A stretch of 64,000 bases of DNA from Hyperoplus lanceolatus. Its lineage: Eukaryota > Chordata > Actinopteri > Uranoscopiformes > Ammodytidae. The stretch is from NCBI GenBank assembly GCA_026929865.2, contig CM049398.1, positions 13,659,001 to 13,723,000 of the forward strand. Reading direction: 5' to 3'. Made by a program: the position numbers and the translations under genes. Of this stretch, positions 1-12,959 are shown one piece after another; within the stretch, counting starts at the first letter, position 1, and each line of letters begins with the position of its first letter. The notes under the pieces are model-generated. The model saw only the letters and a program-made list of their open reading frames with translations. It made no database searches and had not been told where the DNA came from.

Positions 1-3000
1 CACAAGGTGATTACTCAAAATAATCATGATTATGATTGTTTCTTTCTTCTTGCAATTTCCATGGTTTAGATCAATGAGAAACAATTATTTAAAGTATTAA
101 ATAGGTAGGCCTAGTCATTATTAGTATTTTGACTTCATATCTACAGGTTGTTTATTGTGATTTCATAAGCGTCAGTGAGCTCCATGGTTACGCAGTGATT
201 GACAGGCAGACTGAAATGCTCTTGAGCTGGACAGAAACTCCCCTTTCCCAACCCCACACCCTCTTAAAATACATAAACCGTTTGCCTTTACTGTTGCACA
301 GTCTCCAAAAAGAGTTGGTCGCGTACTGACCCCCCAAAGGCTCATTCTGAGCCAGGAAAAACCCTGATCAAAGGGTTAAGTCAACAGAATCCCTTGAAAA
401 TACCTTGAGTAAACACAACATGCTTTTCACCTTAATGCCCATTGCCACTTGTTAAGAGTAGCAGCGTTCCACTGGTTGTTTTAAAACTAGATCCCTTTGA
501 AACACTAGCAAACTAACTTCGGTTTCCCCAGCCCAAAACATCCAGCACCTACGGCAGTACAGCAACAAGATGGAGCCTTCCAATCAAAATGTCACATGTT
601 GCAAAAATAATTTCATATACCTCGAAGCTAATTTTTATAATTATTTCTAACAGAAAATTAGCTTAAATGCAGGGTTGCTTATTTTATTTATCAATATGAT
701 TTTTTTCACTAACATGCCAAGCCATGCATTAGTTTGCTTTTCACCTGAATGTACAGACATATCCAGATAACCACACCTGCCCTTTAGGGACAAATAAAGT
801 GTTTTGAATTTAATTGAACAATGCAGTAAAATAAAGAGCAAAGCAGTCTGGTAGATAGAGATGAAATATACAATCTGGTTAATTTAAAGTATTCCAACAT
901 TACAGTGAAAGCCAGTCCTACAGAAGAATTAGATATTTTCCAATATGGTGCAGTAAGACCAATGAATGATATGAATGCCACACCATCCGTAATGCTGCAG
1001 TGGCTTACATCCACCAGGGATATAGTTGCCTGACCCTGTTCAGTCAAAATGTGTTTTTAACTGTGCATTAGTGTGGCCAGTCAGACTGAAAAAGCAGCAA
1101 TATGCTGTCACAAGGCAGAGAAAAGCCCTACACAGGCAAATACCCTCTCCCTACTAACGGTGGTTGCTGTGCAGCAAATCTCCAGTGGGAGTGGGTAAGT
1201 CACCGGTTTGCCATTGAGAATACAGTGGATGATTACTGTTTACTTACAGCATACATGCAGTACCCTCCATATCGCTTCAAACTGTCTTGAGCTTGAAAAA
1301 GATCAGACTAGATTATGGTGCCATCAAATGAAAGCATACCGGGGTTTGCGTGAGTGAATTGTAAATACTAGCTTCCCGCAATTTGACCGCAACCATGAAC
1401 ATGAATCTACTTGAACTGCTTAAAATTGCAGCTTCATAATAATGAGTGAATTATTTTCAGTATTTAATACCCTACCAGAGGCAATTAAGATAATTGTCTT
1501 TAGATAGCAGCAATAGTTCTCATTGGAGGTGCTTCCAGATGTTGTGCTGTCATTTTCAAACATTTAAAAGGTCTACACTATCCTAGTCATTCACTACTAA
1601 GACTGATAATGAGAGATAGTTCCATTTACTCCATGGCATCCATGGAGAAGATGCACTAAGGGGGTCATGACACATCCGGCTTCTGTTGGCAAAGAGAGCA
1701 AGGCCGCTTTCAGGCACTGGAAGTCAATGAGTCGTACTGAGAAGAGATCTTTCAGGGAGAGACATGATTAAAAAGGCCAAGTCGCACAAGATGCCAAACA
1801 TACAGCGTCCATGAAAAAAAAAGTTACATTCAAAAAGATGGCATTATAGACAAAGTCTTGTTTGGATATTGCATTTTCTCTTTGTGTTAAGAAGAAAAGG
1901 CTTGTGTCAACAAAGTGGCACTGAGCCTAAAATACATATTCACATTCACAGATTGAGTTTAAATCAAATGAGTAATCTTGCACCTCTTGCATCATTTTTC
2001 ATCTTCCCACTCTCGATTGCACTACTAACTGGGAATGGGTATGATTAAGATTTTAGTATTCAATATTGGGAGGCACTATTGGTATCATCAACACCAGTAT
2101 CAGTACATATTCTGCCTCTCAATACTAAAATCCAGAGAACTGATTTAAAGGAAATTGTCACTGTCTGAGGGTCTAATTAATATTTGCGACGATTTAAGAC
2201 CCAGCTATTCAACTAAGAATGGGATTTGTAAAATTAATTGTATTTTAGGTATGTTAAGTTGATTTAGCGTGGTTTTATGTTATGTTAACCCATTTAGCAA
2301 CTCTGTCATCTATAATGACAAATTAATTGATGTCATGATAATAATGTGCATTGAATGGTCGCCAGTGGATTTTTGAAAGACCGATAATGATAGGAGCAGG
2401 AAAAAGCCAATAGCCCATTAATCGGCATCCGCCACCCATGTTCCGCTGATAACGATATTTGTAAAACGTCCTATCAGAGACCTCCAATGTAAATATACTG
2501 CCTTATTTTACCACGATATGAACCTCTCCTGTTCATGACCTCTCAAACTAATCAAAATCATTTAAAATATATCTATAGTTTTTTATCGTTAAGAAAGTAC
2601 TACATTTCTCCTTTTGTTTTAGGACAGCTACTGAGGGTGACAGACTATCATTTGATCATTTATGTGAGTGGCTTCAGCCAAACAAGGTGCATGAGGTCGG
2701 CATACATTGCATGGAACTGATTTGAATTGCTCAAGCTCAGTGGTAGATTTGGAATATTTTCTACAAAATGCAAAAAACCCTCCTGTTGACATGTTTACTT
2801 ATGTGCTTCAAGGGTTGGTTATAAATGTGTAGGGACTAGGGAGGTAAATGCTTTTCCTCCCAGTTCCTAGTCCACGAGACAGGCACTCCCGACCAACCAG
2901 CAGGAGTTGTTGCAGTGACAAGGACAAAAATACTCCCCAGCTTTCCACCTGCGAACACGCGTACAGTTATTGTTGAAATGTACAAACAAGCCAAGCCAAG

Positions 3001-5329
3001 AGTCAACAAGAAGTAAATATGAGGTTCAACAATTAGGCAGGAGATAAATGCTAGCATCCAGGAATAGCATCATAAAAGACCCCTGAGAAACCACAATGTG
3101 TGGTTGTTTACTGATCCGTGGCCACTGTCAGCAAGCCGAACAATATCCAGCAGCATTTACTGTAGTTTTTCAGACATAAATCTCAGCCACCATCACCAGC
3201 ACTGAGGAGTTAACTGTAGTATGCCAGTGACCTCTGGCCCCGAGATTGACTCTAATCCCCTCCAATCTTCCAGCTACACCTCCTGTCCAGTGGGTGTGTC
3301 TGTTGGCTTCTGCTAAATCCAGTCCAATTCAGCTCTCCATGATATTGCCTGTTGATTGTTAGCAATCCAGCGCCCTCAATGGAAATACCTTCAAATTATC
3401 CTTTATAGCCTCTCAAAATCACTTCGACGCCTCAGTGGTCACATTTGATTGGTTGGGGTGTGTGAATGTACATTGCTCCGTGTGTTACACCCTCCTAGTG
3501 AAACTATTCTCTTTTAAGAAAAAAGGCTGTTGTGACATGGGTATTCCGGGAAATAACATGGCTGAACACATTCCAGCTAGCAAATTTACATACCCCTCCG
3601 TTTGAAGGGAACTGGCTGTCAGGATGGGAAAAAATACATACAAAAAGTATTATTGTTCACAAAGCCATCTGTTACAGGGCCATTTACAACAGCAATATTT
3701 CTCCACTGCAGAGCCAAATACCAGTAAGAGATGGTATTATCGCCTTACCATTACTGATTCATTGGGGTCAATCACCACAGGTCAAAAAGGTTAAAGTAGA
3801 TTGTCAAGATCTCACATTACCCTGAGATAATGATCAAATTTAAATGAAGGAAAACCCCGAAAAAACTTAAACAGCTAAATATTTTCGATCGTCTGTAGAT
3901 GAGAGCAGTACTTTACAAAGCTATAGGAATGATTAAAAAGTAATGTGTGACGAGCTAACAGCAGCAACAATGATCAATTCGATCATGCATCATTCACAGG
4001 AGGTTTAACACCAAGTGAAAAGAGGAACCATTTGGCCATCTTGGTTTCTTTCTATCTTTGAACTTTTCTATCTCATAATTTTAGATTACACTGGACGAGG
4101 ATGACATTTGGTTGATTTCCATCCCTAATGTTACATTGTAATTTTTCAATTATTTTTACTCTCTAATAACCCTAATTTTAAACCCTAATACAGAGACGTG
4201 TGCCGATGCAATATGATCAAACTTGAGAATAATGTGACACTTTACTGATCACTTTAGCTGTAGGCTATCCTTTCATAACCATGTATATCAATAAAGAGCC
4301 TTGTAATAAAGAGTTAGCAGTTTATATGCAAAGTGTAAGGGTCTATATACTACGCACGATTACACTCACGTCGGATACATTGCATCAGACAAAATGTTTC
4401 ACATAAAATTTCTAAATGGGTTTAGGTCATACTTGAGTAAATGTTAAAATACTTCTGCAGGCTACCCAAGTACATAGCCTAGATATGTGGGAATCACTGT
4501 CATCATTTCAAAGTGGAACCCGCAAATTGAATGGATCTAAAACAGCTATAGCTGTTAGTGCTCCCATGGTAGATGGGTGCATTCTTAGTGTGATCTAATT
4601 AGAGATTATATAACAGCGTTTTCGCTGAATGATTGTCACTTTACATCTTACTGTACTTTTTTTTCTGTCCTTAGAATAATATTAATGCCTGTTGTAATGT
4701 TGAGGGAAAAATAGGTACAGTATCTCTAAGTTGTCAGGCCATATAGCCTGTAGAGGAATATATTGTTAGAGATGGTGAGACACTATGGTGACTGCAAAGA
4801 AAGAAAGACCAGGGCATAGAGATCCAAATTTCCCCTTATCTGTGAATGGTGATGCATAATGTTTCAATAATGAATGCACCATGATGTGCATGAATGCACG
4901 AGAAGACACACACACTGCTTCCCTTCACACCACATAAAAGAAACGGCGAGCTAAATCCTAGCCAGCAGTTTATTGCTTTTTACAGTAAGATGAAACATGC
5001 ACTAATATTCTTAGTTTGAACACAGAGGAAGCTTGCTCTCAGGAGCATGGATGGTGACATGAAGCTCATTTGCTCTTGCAGCCACATAGGACTCAGACGA
5101 GGCTGCGATGACTTAGTTTGGGGTCACAGGAGTCCTGTATTTTCCTGCTTGTCTCACATCCAAATGCAGTGACAGAAAGGCAGCCAGCACTCCGTTCAGA
5201 ACATGTCTAATCAAAAAAGGGGAAATCTGTCTTTATTTGCAAGTGAAAAGCTTTTGTATCGACGGTGATGCATTTCGCCAAGTCCATTTTATAGCTGAAG
5301 GCAACTAGTCAGGGGAAAATGATAATCTC
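1..5329. other. Gene-free stretch, probable intron 1 of the minus-strand gene starting at 13241
   Basis: AT-rich sequence with no convincing coding frame, RNA gene or complete transposon. Frames of 60-97 codons occur (for example 3532-3825) but have no recognisable motif and no splice-site support. An imperfect hairpin around 2049-2133 pairs two copies of a TTTTAGTATT-containing block in opposite orientation and may be an old miniature element. If the minus-strand first exon at 13190-13241 is real, this stretch is part of its first intron. Confidence 0.4.
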
Positions 5330-7328
5330 TAGCCCGTTTTACACAGCCAGTGAAAGCAGGGAATATGCCGGAATTTCGGCCCTCCGCCCTGCTGTATAAA
5401 TGCGACCGTTGCAGAACGGGGGCCAAGAGGCGCAACAGATTGTTCCGGGAATTTTACTACCTCGGGGGGTAGTAAGATTGCCGACACAATCTGTTACGCC
5501 TCTCTGTATAAATGCGGCCAGCTTGTTGCGGAACAGGGGGGCGTTTGACGTTCCATAGCCTACGTTCTAAACATGCGACCATGTTAGCAGTTGAAGGACG
5601 TGTGTTTAACATTAACCACTGCGGCCTGATGTCCAGTAAAAATCACCAAATAAAAGGAACGGCGTATAATCTAGCTGGTCATAAAGTCCGCTAGGGCTGG
5701 GCGATATGGACCAAATCTTATATCACGATATAGGTAATTTTATATCATGATATATGGATATATCACGATATAGTATTTTTCCTTTAAATTCAAAGGATAA
5801 CAATAACTGTACTGAACTTTAATCACATTAGATTATTTTCATCTTTTGCTTGGAACTTAAATTTCCATACAAAAGAAAAACTGGTGCCAAATACCACACC
5901 TGTCTGGCTTTAGTCAGTCAGCGCAAAATAAAAATGACAACCAAAGAGCCTACATTTTCCAATTGATAGTAGCCTATATCAAAATAATGAAAGACTTGAA
6001 TTTTCCTGCAGTATTTGCTCATCTTCATTTAAAAAAGATGTCAAAATTAACTAATGAGCAAATGTCTGGTAATACTTTAACTCCAGCTTCAACACAAATA
6101 ATATTTTCAAGTTTGACATGTTTTAAAGTTACATAAAACCAGCCTTGCTGGCTGTCTCCAACAATAACAGCACGGGGGGGAAGCCCCGAGTAGGCTAAAG
6201 ATGTCATTATTAGCCAGCTAGCTCACGAGAGCTAACCCATGTAGTTTGCACTTAAAACAAGCCAACTCTGCATCACGGCAACAGCACGCTGAAGCAGCAA
6301 GCAAGTTTCCTTTGCCCGATGGCATTTTTGACCGTTAACCAGCTGCTCTGCCACCGTGACACGGAGTTGGTTTGTTAACTGTAGTGATGGCGCACCGGAG
6401 CTAGACAGCTAGAGGAACAGATGAGGCTTCTTCTGTTGAGGGTAGAGAAGCTGTATTATATAGAGCCCCCGTGTGGCGCGGCGGTGTAACTGCAGTGTAA
6501 CTGTAGGGACTCGGAGGGACAGCTGCCTCCCGCTCTATCTATGCTCCCGCCATATGAATTTTTTTTGTCTGCGGTATAAATGGTATGGCCAAATCTCTCC
6601 CGGTAGACACTTTCATATCGTCCACGATATGATATCGTCATATTGCCCAGCCCTAAGGTCCGCTGCTCAATCCAAACCCCAACGCTTCATTTTGCAGAGT
6701 TTATGAGTCTATTTCTGCGTGGGGAAGTTGTACAATGAAGTGGGAAAGCTAGGCTAGGCTAGGCTAAGCTAGGCTGCGACCGGATCGCCGCCGCTATTAT
6801 TATCCTAAGTCAGAGCGTATATCCACACTATATTTCTGTCTACAGTAACGTGACTTCACAGTGTGTATGTGCATGTCTGAATGGCAGAGCACTGCCCTCA
6901 AAGAGACTCGCTCACAGCCAACCTGTCACACAAACACACAGGTAACGCAGTGAGCGGAGTGATTTTGTCAGTTTGGTTAACTGTCCCAGAGATGTTGGAC
7001 TCAGCGTGTAGCGAGATCAACCGGCACATCACGGGGACAGTAAAATACGACCCTCTTAGTGCAAGCCCCAGCACTTCTGCTCTCAATTCACCGGCCAGGC
7101 AGTGTTGTTGTTGTAAAGCAGCTGACCGGCACGGCGCTAAATGTTTACGTCACACCTGACGCTGCTTACAAGCACGTCCTTCATTCCGGAACACTGTATA
7201 AAAGGGGCTACTGCCACGCCAACATGCCGGCTTTGCTTGGTTCTGTGTAACACCTAACCAAGTAGAGCCGGAAAATTGCCGCTTTTTCGTTCCATCAATA
7301 TGCCGCAATCTCTGTGTAAAAGGGGCTA
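5330..7328. mobile_element. TIR DNA element of about 2 kb, interrupted by a hAT-like insertion
   Basis: The left end reads TAGCCCGTTTTACACAG and the right end (7310-7328) is its inverse with few differences, TGTGTAAAAGGGGCTA. The motif CTGTATAAA recurs inside both flanks (about 5393, 5506 and 7194), as expected of one repeat with related subterminal blocks. The interior carries no transposase I can recognise; short frames near 6881-7159 have no motif. A separate element occupies 5692-6655. No clean target duplication is visible, so the superfamily is unassigned. The paired ends are seen directly; calling it a non-autonomous transposon is inference. Confidence 0.55.
5692..6655. mobile_element. 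Non-autonomous hAT-like element, 964 bp, nested in the 5330-7328 element
   Basis: The ends are inverted copies: TAGGGCTGGGCGATAT on the left and ATATTGCCCAGCCCTA on the right. They are flanked by 8-bp direct repeats AAGTCCGC (5684-5691) and AGGTCCGC (6656-6663), which differ at one base. An 8-bp duplication with a TAGGG/CAGGG-type end is the hAT signature. The subterminal regions hold many copies of ATATCACGATAT-type motifs, a common arrangement of transposase-binding repeats. No hAT transposase frame is present, so movement would need a transposase supplied in trans. It lies wholly inside another TIR element and so arrived later. Confidence 0.75.
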
Positions 7329-7850
7329 AAGACAAAATAGCCTCGTGAAAATAGCTCAAAGTTGTTTTTGCCATTTTCAAGACATTATGGTAGCCTAAAC
7401 CAGAGGCAAACAGATCATTTTAACATCTCAAAGCAATACTTGCTTGTGGGTGTTTTAAGTATCAATAGATTCATTGATTTATAAAAACTTGAACAAACTC
7501 TGCAACAACTTATCATGCCTTTAGTCCCACAAAGAAAAAGTGGGGAGAAGCCATACAATGCCTAAGGGTTTGCCACTCTTGGGTTACATGTCCACAGGGA
7601 TCCTGAGCTCACGTGGTGGCCTCTTTATTTGATGAATGACAAGGACACACTGTTCTAATTTCCTGATAGCTCTGATATCTTAGCATTTTCATAATGTAGA
7701 GTATGAAGATAGTAGGCATGCAGTCTTTAGCTAAAGGTCAATGTGACTGAAGCAGGTTTTCAATACTCTTGTACAGTTACAACAAGATACCCAATAGGCT
7801 TTCCTTTCTCTCTGTTCAGTGATGTGTTTAATTTATAATGTACTCCTAAT

Positions 7851-8223
7851 TTAAAGCTGCAGTTGAGAGTTTTTTTACTGTAATATTTGGCAAAACTGTC
7901 ATAATAGCCATTCAGCTATATGTAGGTGAAGTGGTCTGAAAATATTTTTTTATCACTTTGCTCCCCCCTGCCTCTGTGTGCTGCCCCCCAAAATTGCCAC
8001 CGCTCATGTTAATTTTGACCAATCAGAGCGAGGTCAGATTCTCCGTTCTTATTGGCTGTGGGACCTTGGCAACAACGTTGATGCGTCAGTTGCGTGAGCG
8101 TTCACGACCCTAGCAGTCTGACACTAGCCTACAGTTTGGTACTAGGCTACTACGGCGGACAGCGAGTAGCAATGTCTTTGTCTTTGGGATGCCAACGGCT
8201 GAAACTCTCAACTGCAGCTTTAA
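7851..8223. mobile_element. TTAA-bounded MITE, 373 bp
   Basis: The ends are TTAAAGCTGCAGTTGAGAG and its exact inverse (8201-8223), a perfect inverted repeat of about 23 bp. TTAA lies at both borders, as expected of piggyBac-like or Kolobok-like insertion. The interior is non-coding and contains CCAATCAGAGCG- and TTATTGGCTG-like blocks. It is too short to encode a transposase. The next TTAA element begins 6 bp downstream. Confidence 0.75.
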
Positions 8224-8229
8224 ACCAGA

Positions 8230-8693
8230 TTAAAGGTCACATATAATGCTCATTTTCAGGGTCAAAATTGTTATTTATGTTTCTTATAAAAAATTGTTTT
8301 CCTTTTTATATTTCTCACAGTGGCATTGCTAAAATTCCTATGTTTAGCCTTTGTCTGAAATGTTCTGGTTTATAGTCTGTTTCTCGAAGCCGCACCTTCC
8401 AAAAAGCCCAGTCTGCTCTGATTGGCTCTGAATCTAACTGCCGGTTTGAATCTAACTGCCGGTTAGTTTCAGAGGTTTCCGGGGATAGCTTATCACATGT
8501 GGAGGAGGTGGTGCTAAAATAGGATGGTATTTATAATATAAAATCTGAAAAGGTAGTTTCGACCGAGGTTTTCAAATTGGTGGAGAAAAAGAAAGAGGGT
8601 TGTTTATCTCATACTTTCGAAGTCTCTAGTCACACCAGGGACACTTAATGAAACCATGAAAATGTGCATTTTGCATAATAGGTGACCTTCAAA
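8230..8693. mobile_element. TTAA-bounded MITE of the GGTCACATATAATGC type
   Basis: The left end TTAAAGGTCACATATAATGC is matched at 8674-8693 by the inverse of TTGAAGGTCACCTATTATGC, so the right TTAA has decayed to TCAA. The element is about 464 bp, non-coding, and contains a CTGCTCTGATTGGCT block also seen, in inverse, near 31950. Related ends occur at 36775, 37292, 39951, 28793 and 32785, so this is a multi-copy family here. Confidence 0.65.
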
Positions 8694-10480
8694 TATGAAT
8701 TCTTGACATTAAAACCTAAAACTCACGGGAATGACCTAAGGATGCTAACCCCCATAGAGGCTAATTGCTGAAAACAACTACTAAACCCGCCATAGCCTGC
8801 GCCTCTTCTGTGAACAAACCCTGAAGAAAGGAAGTTTATGTTCCTCTCACAGTGTTTCACAGGGTCGTGTGCCCATGTAATGTTGTCTTTTGAGTGTCCT
8901 TGGGCAATGCATATCCTTTCAACTCTCTCAGACCTGGATCTGTCTGATCCACTTCCCATCACTAAAGGGTCAAGTAGTCCTAGCTGGAACAGCAACCACA
9001 GACTCTCTCTCGCTTGTCCTTCGTAATACTGGACTTACCCAAATCTCTTGGACATGAGATTGCTATCTCAAACCAAGTCTTTGTGTGATTTGTAAGGGAA
9101 GTATTTCACTCACTGTTTCACAGTTAAGATTACACATTCAATGATAGACACAATACCTAAACAATACGTGGCTGCTGACAAATGTTTCCCAGAATGATGA
9201 CTGGTTCCTACACACCGACATGCTTGCTTTCTATGGTGGTTTTAATAATGGAATGCCAAAATTATGTGTTGCATTGTTTGTCTAATCTAACACACTTGAG
9301 TAGCCAAATGGAGTACCGGTACCAAGCAATAGTAAAGGGATGAACTGACTGAAATTTGAATTACCAATAATGTTGACCACAAGTTAATCTTGGGAGTTTT
9401 TAACTGAGCAAAAATAGCACAATTATGTTGGTTTCAGCTTCTCAAATGTAAGAAATGTAATTAGCCATAAAAACCATTGGGTTTTGCAGCTAGTAGTAAA
9501 AATAATGATAATATCAATTTGAAGAAACCAATTTGTGCAAAGAAAAATTGTGTACATGCTTAATTTGACTATTTTCAGCCATTTTCAGTCATTTAATGAC
9601 CAATCAACTGAGTGCAAGAGATGAGTTGCTATAAAAAATATTTAATTAAAGAATAATTAGATGCTTGCATTGGAGGACCATGTTGAACTGAGATCTCATT
9701 AGACCAGTAATTGTGTAAACTGGCTGGGGTCATACAGGTGACAGGTGACAGGTGAAGAGAAAAAGTTGTTTTGCGGTGTCTTTTTTAGGGAAGAGAAGTC
9801 TATTTGGGTGGATCTCAAATAAATGATATATAATTTGGGAAACACTGCTGGCAGTACACAATGTGTGCGCACTACTCTGAAGTAAGCACTCCATCATTTT
9901 GGAGCTGTTGGGACTCGAGGCCACTGCTTCTGGCAATGTTGATTTCCATCCTCACAAAGCCTAGTCAGAAGTAAAGAAATCTGGAGCTTTTTAAGGTCCG
10001 CCTGCACTCGACCATGCTTCCATCTTGCTTTGAAAATGGAGCAGCATTGAGCTACGTCATCATTCCCTCATGATCTGACTGATGATGTAACACGGGGGCC
10101 AAGAGAACAATCCTACTGTAAACTCGAGAGCCATATGGTGAGATGCAAAACATCTTTTTATCTTGCCAAGTTATGATTCATTCCTCCCACTTTGATTTCT
10201 GGGGGCCATATTTCATTTTTCTTTCAAAAATACATTTTGAAATTCTCCAGTTAGCAGTTTGAGAAAGATCAATTAATAATTATGTCAAGGGGCTCACCGG
10301 GACCATTGAGCATGCAGCGGGCTGAGAGGAAAGGGAAGAGAAAGATGGAGAATCCCACCCTGATCTCTTTTCACTAATATGTCATATAATCATTCATTCA
10401 AATAACATAATTGTCTTCAAACTACAAACGTGAGGGTGATATAAAAATATGTGCAGGGCCCCCTTGCCAACAACAGACAG
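8694..10480. other. Gene-free stretch
   Basis: No supported gene or complete repeat. A short tandem array of GGTGACA (three units) lies at about 9736-9757. A 90-codon minus frame at 8723-8995 and a 68-codon frame at 9730-9936 have no recognisable domain and no splice context. This would be intronic if the minus-strand exon at 13190-13241 is correct. Confidence 0.35.
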
Positions 10481-10489
10481 CTAAGTATA

Positions 10490-11292
10490 CTTATAGGTAT
10501 ATAGTATATTTTTATAGGAACAAAACCACCTTCCCTTTATTTAGTAGGAAAAGGATTATTGAGGCAGTTTTTATGTCTGTCCTTGATTACGGTGATGTGG
10601 TTTACCGGCATGCATCTCATTCATGTCTTAAACTCCTAGACTTTGTTTTTCACTCTGCTTTAAGGTTCATCACAGGAGATCCTTATTACACACACCATTG
10701 TCTTTTATATGAAAAGGTTGGGTGGTACTCCCTTAAAGAGAGACGTGATGCACATTGGCATATTTTTATTTACAAAGCCTTGACCGGGAAGCTTCCTCGT
10801 TATAACAGAAATGTTGCAAATTTCAGATGGGCTTTATCAGACCCGCTCCACTGACATGCTCATGCTTTATGTCCCACAAGCCCGGTCTGAGCTGGGAAAG
10901 ACAGCTTTTAGCTTCAGTGCCCCCGACTCCTGGAACAACTTACAGCAACAAATTAACTAAATACATATCCTTTAATCAATTTAAACAAACTATCTTAAAT
11001 CTGCCAAACTCTACCTGTAACTGTTTTAATTAGGCTATATTGTACTTTCACCCATTTAATTTCATTTTAATTGCTGCCACTCTTCACCCACTATGTAAAT
11101 GTTTCAATTGTTTTTTTGTTTTTTGTTTTTTTCTTCTCTTCACCTGTTGTTGTGTATGTGATGTATTTGCATTGAATATTGTGTATGAATTGTTGTTTTT
11201 CCTTGGAATTTGTTTGAACTCGATGTCATTGAAAATGAGGGTCACCCCTCAATTGGTCTCTCGAGGATAAATAAAAGTTAAATGAAATGAAA
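10490..11292 (+). mobile_element. 5'-truncated LINE, reverse-transcriptase C-terminus and 3' end
   Basis: Non-LTR retrotransposon fragment. The frame around 10540-10850 carries the conserved block after the catalytic domain of L2/Rex-type LINE proteins: RKRIIEA, VLDYGDVVY, HSALRFITGD, VGWYSLKERR and IFIYKALTGKLP. After a frameshift near 10840 the next block continues as TRSTDMLML, VPQARSELGK and APDSWNNLQQ. The 3' end has AATAAAAGTT followed by repeats of TGAAA at 11275-11295, a typical LINE tail. The catalytic YADD motif and everything upstream are missing. Non-functional; it lies in the presumed intron. Confidence 0.8.
10540..11030 (+). pseudogene. LINE ORF2 C-terminal remnant
   Basis: Decayed coding part of the LINE above, covering only the region downstream of the reverse-transcriptase active site. 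Key residues seen are LDYGDVVY, the RFITGD block and the SxPDSWNNLQ block. At least one frameshift (about 10840) and an in-frame stop after the NNLQQQIN block break it. It cannot make a working reverse transcriptase. The conserved order and plus orientation agree with the A-rich tail at 11275-11295. Assignment to the L2/Rex group rests on remembered motifs. Confidence 0.7.
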
Positions 11293-12843
11293 TGAAAATA
11301 CAAAACAAACAATCAAGTTTTAGCTGCAGTGATGGTGCATGATTTATGAGAGAAAGTGATCAGTTTCTCGGGATGGGGACAAATGAACTGTACATTGTCC
11401 AGTATTGCACATAGTACATTTAGGGTCATTCTTATTAGGGTATCATACTGTAGCTCAAAATTATTGTAAAAAATGCAACAACAACGGAACCTACCGTATT
11501 ATTTTTCTGTTACCTTCTTTTATGTTGAAAAGGATGTGAGAAAAATTTGATTTATTTTAGAACATTACAATATTAATATCAACCTCAAAAATCCATTATT
11601 GATGGCTTAATGATATGATGTATTATAAGTCCTATATTCTATTCGCTAGAGTTTAACAAGTGGCACATCTGAAAATACATAAATTAAAATAACTGCAACA
11701 AACTCAAAAAGATTAGTTTTTTATCCAACAAAGTAGATGAGTTTCAAACTTTTCAATTCTCTGTTATTTATAGAATTAATCCAATGCTTCCATTAATTTT
11801 ACAGGTTCTCTCCAGACGTTCACAGGAAATGTACTATGTTGAATCAAATATGTCAGATAGGTCAGAAAATACCTATTTTTAATTTTGGCCCAAGAGATGA
11901 GAGAATCCAATCATAGGGGTCTAGCACATTTACATTTCGACATAAAATGTTCCATTACACCCAAGAGAAATTGCATTACCATTACAATGCCGTGAGGACT
12001 CCACTCCCTCTGCGTTTTCCCCCTGCTGCCTGAGGAACATCCCTGCCTGCACGTATTGGATTGTACATAAAGGATTAAAAGGCTATCCCACGAAACCCGT
12101 GAGCCTGAACTGAGAGGGCCACTCCAACCACAAGCGCCTCACGTATCAATTTACCTCTTTTTAATCAAATAAAAGGGCGTGCAGAGGCTTTTAAAAAATT
12201 TAATTTCAAACAAAACTCCACTCGTTTAACCTTACATAATGACACCAATTTAGAGTGTCCCATTTCAAAGCCTTTGTCGGGCATCAGATTACATAACAGA
12301 TGATTCAGTAGAGTAGAAGTTGTGCGCCTGCTATGCATCAGTGTGCCATAGAAACCGACTGAACCAACACAGTCCCCCGAGAGACCCTGGATGTACTTTA
12401 TGTAAGCGTGCAACCATTGACGTTAGTGCCATCGCATCGCACCTGTCCTCACTGGCAGGTGCGCTACAACATGCCATGTGCTGTATTTTGCAGAATGTAC
12501 CTTTAACGGAGAGACGGTGACTCAACCCAGAAGGATGTGTAGCCTATACGTGTGTAGCCTATAGCCTATACGTTTCACTCCAAATAGCCTACTCCCCCCA
12601 TCATTACCAACACAACACGTCCCATCCATGGAGAGAAGAACAGCTAAACACCAAACACGACTGTAAATGGGGGGAAATATATAATTTTACGTATACAAAT
12701 TCAATTTAACACCATTTGAAAGCCCCTCCCTCTCAAGCATCATATTTTATTAATGTACAATAACGCAAAGTCAGCGCACAGGCTGGTCACGCAAAGAGCA
12801 GTAGCAGCCTCTTATATAGGTCCATGGTAGCAGCCCACTGAAT

Positions 12844-12845
<2 letters not shown>
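11293..12845. other. Gene-free stretch
   Basis: AT-rich sequence without a supported gene. Frames at 12165-12525 on both strands overlap one another and lack motifs. GC content rises beyond about 12780 towards the promoter-like region of the minus-strand exon. Confidence 0.35.

Positions 12846-12917
<72 letters not shown>
12846..12917. repeat. (GT)n microsatellite, 72 bp
   Basis: Uninterrupted GT repeat of 36 units. Read on the minus strand it is (CA)n inside the 5' part of the presumed first intron, about 270 bp downstream of the splice donor at 13189. Confidence 0.95.
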
Positions 12918-12918
<1 letters not shown>

Positions 12919-12959
12919 CACTCCAGAGAGGAAAATGCTACCCTGACACGTTATCAGCA

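Noticed and set aside
3532..3825. 97-codon plus frame
   Set aside because: No recognisable domain, no start context and no repeat origin identified; probably chance.
8723..9026. Overlapping 90- and 62-codon frames on opposite strands
   Set aside because: No motif, no splice sites and no GC shift; chance frames.
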